A DNA stretch of 11,628 nucleotides, taken from Paracoccaceae bacterium. GTDB taxonomy: Bacteria > Pseudomonadota > Alphaproteobacteria > Rhodobacterales > Rhodobacteraceae. Shown piece after piece: positions 6,920 through 11,628 of this stretch. A program made the position numbers and the translations under genes. Below the pieces are notes generated by a model. The model was not told the origin of the DNA. It did not search any database and saw nothing but the letters and a program-made list of their open reading frames with translations. Within the stretch, counting starts at the first letter, position 1, and the number at the start of each line of letters is the position of its first letter. Location: assembly GCA_902525995.1 (NCBI GenBank), contig CABZJG010000040.1, forward strand, positions 1 through 11,628, given 5' to 3'.

Positions 6920-7546
6920 TTAGGCAACATGGACAGATCCGGAAACTGCGCCCTCTATAAGTGTCTTTTGATCAGTCCAAGAATATCCCTGCATGGTGAT
7001 CAATGAGTGCATGATCCCATGCAGATGGGTAATGAGCCCGTCAGTAGCACGCTTGACAGACGCACTTTCGCGGGGTTCGCATCTCAACTCAGCCAAGTAC
7101 ATGAAAAATATTTCGAACTTGGTAATCACGTTTTGCTGTTCAACAAATAATTTTACCGTCGAATTCGAAACGCCTCCGCTCATGAAAACAAGATGGTAGT
7201 GCGCAGGATTGTCTCTCCAATATCCAACATAGGCGTTGCAAATCTGGCAAAGCTCCTCTCGTTGATCAGGCGCCTGTCCCTTGATCGCCGCAACGTTTTC
7301 GAAAGCTAGATCTATGATATAAACCCAAAGGTTTGTAAGAATATCAAGCTTGCTTGGGAAATACCGGTATAGCGCCATTGGGGTCATCCCAACTTCTTTT
7401 CCAAGCCTACGCATGGAAACAGACTCAAATCCTTCTTCAAGAAATAACCGTAATGCGATGGCAGCAATTTCTGTCCGTTTTGCGTTTTTTGCCGCATCTG
7501 ACAGGCTGGGACGTCCGCGACCTTTTACTCGTTCTTTTTCGTCCAT
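6920..7546 (-). CDS. TetR/AcrR-family transcriptional regulator
   Basis: DNA-binding repressor of 208 residues. The basic N-terminus (KGRGRPSLSDAAKNAKR) leads into the TetR N-terminal domain (about residues 24-70), with the helix-turn-helix in SMRRLGKEVGMTPMALYRYF (about 44-63) followed by the usual PSKLDIL. The rest is all-helical ligand-binding domain; NPAHYHLVFMSGG resembles the WHG-type TetR C-terminal domain. ATG 7546 was chosen over a TTG at 7564 because AGAGG sits four bases before it. It is divergent from the DUF4345 membrane protein across 116 bases, the arrangement typical of a repressor controlling itself and its neighbour. The ligand is unknown. Confidence 0.92.
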   Translation of the reverse strand: MDEKERVKGRGRPSLSDAAKNAKRTEIAAIALRLFLEEGFESVSMRRLGKEVGMTPMALYRYFPSKLDILTNLWVYIIDLAFENVAAIKGQAPDQREELCQICNAYVGYWRDNPAHYHLVFMSGGVSNSTVKLFVEQQNVITKFEIFFMYLAELRCEPRESASVKRATDGLITHLHGIMHSLITMQGYSWTDQKTLIEGAVSGSVHVA

Positions 7547-7662
7547 TTTACCTCTCACACACAACAGTTGAATTTTATTACAACATTTTTATATACGCGT
7601 AAACTTTTTACTTGCATTAAGGGTTCATATTTCACTATAGACCTGCTCAAAGGAGAACAGTT
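7547..7662. promoter_or_regulatory. Divergent tetR/DUF4345 promoter region with candidate operator
   Basis: Rightward: TTGCAT at 7612-7617 and TATAGA at 7636-7641 (18-base spacing), 21 bases before the DUF4345 start. Leftward: TTTACG (7603-7598) and TAATAA (7580-7575), 17 bases apart. The perfect palindrome TACGCGTA at 7594-7601 overlaps the leftward -35 box, and CAACaGTTG (7562-7570) is a second small dyad. Either could be the TetR operator; both are shorter than most TetR sites. Confidence 0.35.
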
Positions 7663-8094
7663 ATGACATATTTACTTCGATTTATTTTGTTTGCAGCAGG
7701 CTGCGTAGTTATCTGGCTTGGCCTAAATGTCAGTTTAGGCGGAATTGAAACTCTGGGATGGCAGGGCGCCGAAGGCTTCTTTGCAATCACTGATATTGAG
7801 ACATTCAATGTGCAGGACAACCACATGCGATTCATAGCCGGTGTCTGGACGGCTCTTGGTTTCGTGATGATCTTAGGCAGCATCGCATTGGACCAAATGC
7901 GTAGCATTCTAGTCGCTTGTGTCATCATGATTTTCTTTGGAGGATTAAGCCGATTTTCAGGCCAGGACCTCTCGGTATTGTTTGGGCAAGACATCGCACC
8001 TTCCTTGGCAGCAGAATTGATCCTCTTTCCAATCCTTGGCTTTTGGATATACCAAGCAACAGCAAAACAGCCTTTTAAAAACGATAAGATTTAA
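7663..8094 (+). CDS. DUF4345 family inner-membrane protein
   Basis: Small hydrophobic protein of 143 residues with four predicted membrane helices (about residues 3-24, 55-76, 83-101 and 113-133). The NHMRFIAGVWTALGFVMIL segment and the later FFGGLSRFSG match the DUF4345 pattern of a polar 'N-H-x-R-F-x-x-G' turn and a 'GGLxR' motif. AAAGGAG lies before the ATG at good spacing. The family has no established function. Its only hint of role is the divergent TetR regulator, which probably controls it. Confidence 0.8.
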   Translation: MTYLLRFILFAAGCVVIWLGLNVSLGGIETLGWQGAEGFFAITDIETFNVQDNHMRFIAGVWTALGFVMILGSIALDQMRSILVACVIMIFFGGLSRFSGQDLSVLFGQDIAPSLAAELILFPILGFWIYQATAKQPFKNDKI

Positions 8095-8151
8095 GGGCCC
8101 ACTGGGCAATCAACAAAAACACAGTAAGGATCAATTTGATTGAATTTAATT

Positions 8152-8189
8152 TGGAGGCTGGGCTTACACATAAGTTTCCCAGACCTCCA
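8152..8189. terminator. Stem-loop at the convergence of DUF4345 and the small ORF
   Basis: TGGAGG-c-TGGG (8152-8162) pairs with CCCA-ga-CCTCCA (8178-8189), ten base pairs with a small internal bulge and a 15-base loop. It lies between two converging transcripts, so a bidirectional terminator is the natural reading, but neither side has a proper run of Us. The stop codon of the 44-residue ORF lies in the hairpin loop. Confidence 0.5.
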
Positions 8190-8298
8190 TTTCATCAAAT
8201 AGGAATTCATCTAGCCCAAACAGCTGGTCGACCTCGGAGCATGTCTTTTTTGTAATTAGATTTCCCATGCTAAAAATTTTTCCAGACAATATCGCCAT
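8164..8298 (-). CDS. Putative 44-residue small protein downstream of the Crp/Fnr regulator gene
   Basis: A frame too short for usual gene calling: ATG at 8296-8298, only 12 bases after the regulator's TAG, ending in TAA at 8164-8166. The C-terminal half is acidic and aromatic (CSEVDQLFGLDEFLFDEM, then EVWETYV), with a basic, more hydrophobic N-terminus (MAILSGKIFSMGNLITKK). A second ATG at 8268 would give 34 residues. Its tight position after the regulator suggests co-transcription. AGGA lies about 20 bases before the first ATG, inside the regulator's last codons, which is too far for a normal ribosome-binding site, so translation is uncertain. I do not recognise the family. Confidence 0.4.
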   Translation of the reverse strand: MAILSGKIFSMGNLITKKTCSEVDQLFGLDEFLFDEMEVWETYV

Positions 8299-8310
8299 TA
8301 TTTAATTGTG

Positions 8311-9042
8311 CTAAGATCCTTGAAGAGCGCTTACATTGACAAAAGTGATTTCTGAGCGAGAGATTTCCATCACCCCTTCAGCCTGCAGCTTTTCGAAAGT
8401 CTGTGTAACCCACTGCCGCGTCGCGCCAACAATGGATGCGATTTGCTCGTAAGTGATAGTTCGGTCAATGATAACTTTTCCGCCTTGCTGTCGGCCTTGG
8501 GCATCTGCCAAGATCAGAAGAAACTGACGCAGGCGCTCTGAGACCGAGCGCGTGCCAAGCATCTGGATCAACGCCGAATAACAAGTGCCCTTGGCCACCA
8601 GACCTTGGATTACAGCGACAGCCACATCTGGAATTTCACGCACTAACCTTTCCAAACTTCTGCCCGATAGAAATAGCATTTCACAGTCCTCCAAAGCATC
8701 TGCTGACCAGACATGACGCCCACGGCCAAAGACCTCAGGCCCACCAATAAAATGGCCCGGCGTCCAATATGCCAAAATAATTTCACGCCCGCTTGGACCA
8801 GTATAATAGGTCCGGGCACGACCAGATTCTATGATCCAAACACCGGTGTGGCTGTCTCCTTGATGAAAAATGCAATCTCCTTTTGAAAAGGTACTTCTGC
8901 TTCCCATCCGCCGCACAGTCTTTTGATCTTCAGGTGTCAAGGCGTTCAAAAAACCAGAGCTTTCGTTTATGTCGAGAATATATTCTGACAAAAAAATGGC
9001 ACTTTGGGTTTCATGTCCCAATTCATTGCTAATATCTGTCAT
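8311..9042 (-). CDS. Crp/Fnr-family transcriptional regulator
   Basis: 243-residue regulator with an N-terminal cyclic-nucleotide-binding-type beta roll (about residues 32-150), a dimer helix, and a C-terminal winged helix (about 170-240) with recognition region TYEQIASIVGATRQWVTQTF (from about 197). In the effector pocket the usual FIGE is FIGG, and the position matching the Arg-Ser/Thr pair of E. coli CRP reads His-Val, so classical cAMP binding looks lost. There is no FNR-type cysteine set, so it does not look like an oxygen-sensing FNR either. AAGGG lies eight bases before the ATG. It follows the flavoprotein/ferredoxin/HEAT operon on the same strand but 564 bases away, so it is probably transcribed on its own, with the small ORF behind it. 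Its signal and targets are unknown. Confidence 0.9.
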   Translation of the reverse strand: MTDISNELGHETQSAIFLSEYILDINESSGFLNALTPEDQKTVRRMGSRSTFSKGDCIFHQGDSHTGVWIIESGRARTYYTGPSGREIILAYWTPGHFIGGPEVFGRGRHVWSADALEDCEMLFLSGRSLERLVREIPDVAVAVIQGLVAKGTCYSALIQMLGTRSVSERLRQFLLILADAQGRQQGGKVIIDRTITYEQIASIVGATRQWVTQTFEKLQAEGVMEISRSEITFVNVSALQGS

Positions 9043-9606
9043 TCACAATCCCTTATCGCAAGATCACCCAAGTAAGCACCCAATGAGAACCTTGATTCCG
9101 AGCCCTATATTTTAGGAACACCGCTTGTTTTAGCCTGACAAAATCTGACATCATTTTTTCAAAGACCTTATCTGATAGGTATCTCGATTCCACGCTCTAT
9201 CGGCCATATAAACTGGATTAAGACAGTGAGTTCCACACCTGGAAATTGAGTATCTTTGGAACGTGTTAGGGTTCACTTTTTGGCACCCGCAAATTTAAGA
9301 TCACACCGTAAATTTAGCTAAGGTTACTTGCACAGCCCACACAGCTCAAATACGGCGGAGCAAAAAGAATAGCTGGTTGTTAAGATGCACACTTTTTGGG
9401 CGCTCAGTACTCTGATTGACACTTGTTTTAATCTTAAAAACATGGCCTATACTGGCCAGACACTCACATAAGCCGCGTCTCTAATCCAGTTACACAGCTA
9501 CAATATATATGGATTTTACTTTCTATTAAGTTAGCCCGCTACGAGGCGTATAGGGGGCAAACCGCAAAAGGCATAGCTAAAGGGAACCCCACCAAATGAC
9601 AAATGA
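9043..9606. other. Long intergenic region with dispersed repeats upstream of the Crp/Fnr gene
   Basis: No convincing gene in 564 bases. It contains the end of the HEAT-protein transcript and the regulator's promoter. Visible structure: an inverted pair AACTGGATTA-AGAC (9211-9224) and GTCTC-TAATCCAGTT (9477-9491) about 250 bases apart; a direct repeat CACTTTTTGG at 9274-9283 and 9390-9399, each preceded by GTTA; and a dyad TGGCC-N6-GGCCA at 9443-9458. TTGACA at 9416-9421 on the plus strand has no well-placed -10. No tRNA-like fold was found. Confidence 0.5.
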
Positions 9607-10560
9607 TCAAGCTGCCAACTTTCCGAGCGCCCAGCGGACATTTTTACGAACATCAGGATCAGAGTCGTCAACGTATTTTTCCAGAAATTGAGCTGTTTCT
9701 GGTACAGCCAATTCCCCCAATACAGCCGCGCATTCCTTGCGAAGATTGGGAATAGACAAATCCATCATTGCGCCAATTTCCATAGCAGCTTCATGAGCGC
9801 CCAACTTCTCAAGGGATCGGACAGCCTTCAGCCGTACCTGCCAAAAATCATCATTAAGTGCATCGCGTAATTTTGAGATGGAAGATTTTGATCCAGACTT
9901 GGCTAATGTTTCTGCCGCCGCTTCACGCACCAACCACTCGGGATCTTTTAACCCAGTGATCAGGATTGCTTCGGCATGCTCTGACTGGGAAAAACCAAGT
10001 GCAAAAGATGCCGTTCGACGAACCTGAACAGAGCTATCTTTTGCAGCTTCGCGAAGCGCGGGCAAAGCGCCCTCATCCTGCAACCAGCCTATGACACTTA
10101 CAGCCTGTTGCCGCACGTCTTCGGATGAATGCTGCAAAGCTGTGACAGCAGGGCCCAAAGCCTCGGTTCGGCGCAACTCTTTAATCCCAGCAAAACATGC
10201 GGCTAGTTTTACCTCGTTCTGATCATTCAGATGGGGCAAAATAACATCACCTGCTTTGGGGTCTTTTAGTTCTGTAAGGCTGACTGCTGCGGCTTCGATC
10301 ACAGACTGATCGATGTCCGTTAAAGCCCCCACCAAGGCCGATGCCACTTCTGGGCCATCAAAGTCAGTCAAGCCTTGGGCTGCCTGTTTACGTACGCCTG
10401 GGTTTTCATCCTGAATGGCTCTTGCCAAATATGGGATTGCAGCTGGATCCGCGCTGTCAGTTAACTCAATTACCGCGATGATGCGGCCCCCAGGATCTGG
10501 ACTGTCAAGGCCTTCAGCCAAACAGGCAATATCATCAAACTCTTCAAATAATTCGCTCAC
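9607..10560 (-). CDS. HEAT-repeat (PBS-lyase-like) protein, third gene of the flavoprotein/ferredoxin operon
   Basis: 317-residue soluble protein made almost wholly of about ten 31-residue HEAT-like (E-Z type) repeats from about residue 20 to the end, with recurring D-x-x-x-x-VR-x-x-A-x-x-x-LG units such as DPEWLVREAAAETLAKSG and the last copy SDPDVRKNVRWALGKL. Such alpha-solenoids bind or scaffold other proteins; phycobilin lyases of the CpcE type use the same repeat, but no bilin context exists here. It starts with GTG seven bases after the ferredoxin stop, with a poor ribosome-binding site, so translation is probably coupled. The likely role is assembly or stability of the redox complex encoded just upstream, which is inference from operon position. 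Confidence 0.87.
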   Translation of the reverse strand: MSELFEEFDDIACLAEGLDSPDPGGRIIAVIELTDSADPAAIPYLARAIQDENPGVRKQAAQGLTDFDGPEVASALVGALTDIDQSVIEAAAVSLTELKDPKAGDVILPHLNDQNEVKLAACFAGIKELRRTEALGPAVTALQHSSEDVRQQAVSVIGWLQDEGALPALREAAKDSSVQVRRTASFALGFSQSEHAEAILITGLKDPEWLVREAAAETLAKSGSKSSISKLRDALNDDFWQVRLKAVRSLEKLGAHEAAMEIGAMMDLSIPNLRKECAAVLGELAVPETAQFLEKYVDDSDPDVRKNVRWALGKLAA

Positions 10561-10567
10561 GTCAGGC

Positions 10568-10816
10568 TCACTTTAACAAATAGGGAAGGTTTACGGTGAC
10601 AGCACCCGTCGGGCAATCTGCCTCACAGGGCATGCAATACCAGCATTCATCATATTTCATATAGGCTGTCTTTGCCTTCGGCCCGTTTGGAGTAGCTGCA
10701 ATCCGGAGCACGTCCAACGGACAAACATCGACGCAAACAGTACAACCTTTATCGGCAATACAAAGTTCATCATCGACGACAACAGGGACCATTGTGGCGG
10801 TTTGTGCAAGAGGCAT
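10568..10816 (-). CDS. Ferredoxin-like 2[4Fe-4S] protein, AprB-like electron-transfer partner
   Basis: 82-residue iron-sulfur protein with eight cysteines in two sets: C19-x5-C25-x2-C28-x3-C32-P and C58-x2-C61-x2-C64-x3-C68-P, enough for two [4Fe-4S] clusters. The spacing and the neighbouring flavoprotein gene recall the AprB subunit of APS reductase, but AprB is nearly twice as long with a C-terminal tail that is missing here, so a true AprB is unlikely. It should carry electrons to or from the flavoprotein. AAGGA sits six bases before the ATG; the gene starts 12 bases after the flavoprotein stop and ends seven bases before the HEAT gene, a tight operon. Confidence 0.9.
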   Translation of the reverse strand: MPLAQTATMVPVVVDDELCIADKGCTVCVDVCPLDVLRIAATPNGPKAKTAYMKYDECWYCMPCEADCPTGAVTVNLPYLLK

Positions 10817-10828
10817 TCTTTTTCCTTC

Positions 10829-11628
10829 TTATTCGGCAGCAACGGAGGGATCGACGCGTTGCTTGTTATAGGCATCCTTTTCGTCTTCGGATATTTCGAC
10901 GATATAGGGTCTTACGTCCCGTTTATGGTGCGATGGCTTTCCGGTTTCATCCTTGGTCAAAATCGTGTGGCAGAACCAGTTTTCATCATCACGCTCGTAC
11001 TCAACACGGTTGTGGTAAAGGCCCCAGCGGCTTTCCGTACGATACAGCGATGCCGCCACTGCCATGTCCGCACAATCTAAAATCGAAGATGCCTCTAGCG
11101 AGCGCATCAATTCATGGGAGTCTTTCACGTACATTCCGTGTTCCATGTCTTCGCGAATTTCTTCAAACCGTTTTTGAGCAAGTTCCATCTTGGCGGTGAC
11201 TTTTGGCGGTTGAAGGTAATCATTTACAAAGCGTCGGGTTTTATACTCGATTTGATTGGGCGGAATACCATCATCGCGCTTCGTGGGTGCTAAAACTCGG
11301 TTCCGCTCAGCCTCAATCTCACTTTCGTCGAACTCGGCAAAGTCCACATCCTTGATAAACTCTACTGCGTCCAACCCAGCAAAGGCTCCATTGGTAAAAG
11401 CCCCAAGCATATAATTATGCGGCACATTAGCCATATCACCTGCAGCGTATAATCCATCAATTGTTGTTCGCGCATTTTCATCGACGAACACACCCGAAGC
11501 AGAGTGGCCCGAACAGAACCCGATTTCAGAGATATGCATCTCAATCATTTGTTTGCGATAATCAGTTCCCCGGCCTTGGTGGAAGTGACCGCGCGTGGGT
11601 CGTTCCACGATGTGCAAAACGCGCTCAA
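10829..11628 (-). CDS. AprA/FrdA-like FAD-dependent oxidoreductase, N-terminal part beyond the window edge
   Basis: C-terminal 266 residues of a flavoprotein of the succinate dehydrogenase/fumarate reductase/APS reductase alpha-subunit superfamily; the open frame runs off the right edge, and half or more of the protein is probably missing. The closing FAD-binding motif TTIDGLYAAGDMANVP is followed by GAFTNGAFAGLDAVEF, and the last 150 residues are the helical flavoprotein C-terminal domain. The electron acceptor is presumably the ferredoxin encoded 12 bases downstream. Similar flavoprotein/ferredoxin/HEAT sets occur in other proteobacteria, in my recollection near sulfonate or nitrate-type ABC transporters, which would point to sulfur-compound metabolism, but nothing visible here shows the substrate. 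Active-site residues of AprA lie outside the window. Confidence 0.85.
   Translation of the reverse strand, partial: ERVLHIVERPTRGHFHQGRGTDYRKQMIEMHISEIGFCSGHSASGVFVDENARTTIDGLYAAGDMANVPHNYMLGAFTNGAFAGLDAVEFIKDVDFAEFDESEIEAERNRVLAPTKRDDGIPPNQIEYKTRRFVNDYLQPPKVTAKMELAQKRFEEIREDMEHGMYVKDSHELMRSLEASSILDCADMAVAASLYRTESRWGLYHNRVEYERDDENWFCHTILTKDETGKPSHHKRDVRPYIVEISEDEKDAYNKQRVDPSVAAE

Noticed and set aside
943..9042. cAMP circuit linking the cyclase at 943-2358 to the Crp/Fnr regulator at 8311-9042
   Set aside because: The regulator appears to lack cAMP-contact residues, and I found no TGTGA-N6-TCACA site near the genes in the window.
9416..9453. Plus-strand promoter (TTGACA ... TATACT) for a small RNA
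   Set aside because: Spacing between the boxes is 26 bases, too long, and nothing recognisable lies downstream except antisense to the HEAT gene end.

Overview
The window looks like a piece of an alphaproteobacterial chromosome, most likely a marine member of the Roseobacter group (Rhodobacteraceae) with moderate GC. This is judged from the gene families present: a non-pyrrolysine MttB homologue with a basic Ala/Arg-rich N-terminus, a DUF4345 membrane protein, and an AprAB-like flavoprotein/ferredoxin/HEAT operon. It is not based on any marker gene. No rRNA, tRNA or CRISPR array was seen.

Left end (1-870), all on the minus strand. The 5' part of an SMR-family (EmrE/QacE-type) multidrug exporter runs off the left edge. 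It is preceded by a short leader with three overlapping perfect inverted repeats that could form alternative RNA hairpins. Upstream of that are a GC-rich 86-residue orphan ORF and, overlapping its start, the broken C-terminal fragment of what looks like an IS1380-family transposase. This is a mobile-element scar beside a resistance-type gene.

Middle (943-6743). A membrane sensor fuses a periplasmic Tll0287-like (DUF3365) domain with a c-type heme motif to an intact-looking class III adenylate cyclase. Convergent with it is an MttB-family methyltransferase homologue. Divergent from the MttB gene is an isopenicillin-N-synthase-like 2-oxoglutarate/Fe(II) dioxygenase with a long leader. An alpha/beta hydrolase of the YheT type follows on the plus strand.

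Regulatory part (6920-9042). A TetR/AcrR repressor is divergent from a small DUF4345 membrane protein. Next comes a Crp/Fnr-family regulator that appears to lack the canonical cAMP-contacting residues. A likely 44-residue small ORF, not previously listed, lies 12 bases downstream of it and ends inside a strong hairpin.

Right end (9043-11628). After a 564-base intergenic stretch with dispersed repeats, a tight minus-strand operon reads (in transcription order) AprA/FrdA-like flavoprotein (partial, off the right edge), 8-Cys 2[4Fe-4S] ferredoxin, and HEAT-repeat protein. The three products probably form or service one redox enzyme. Its substrate cannot be read from this window.
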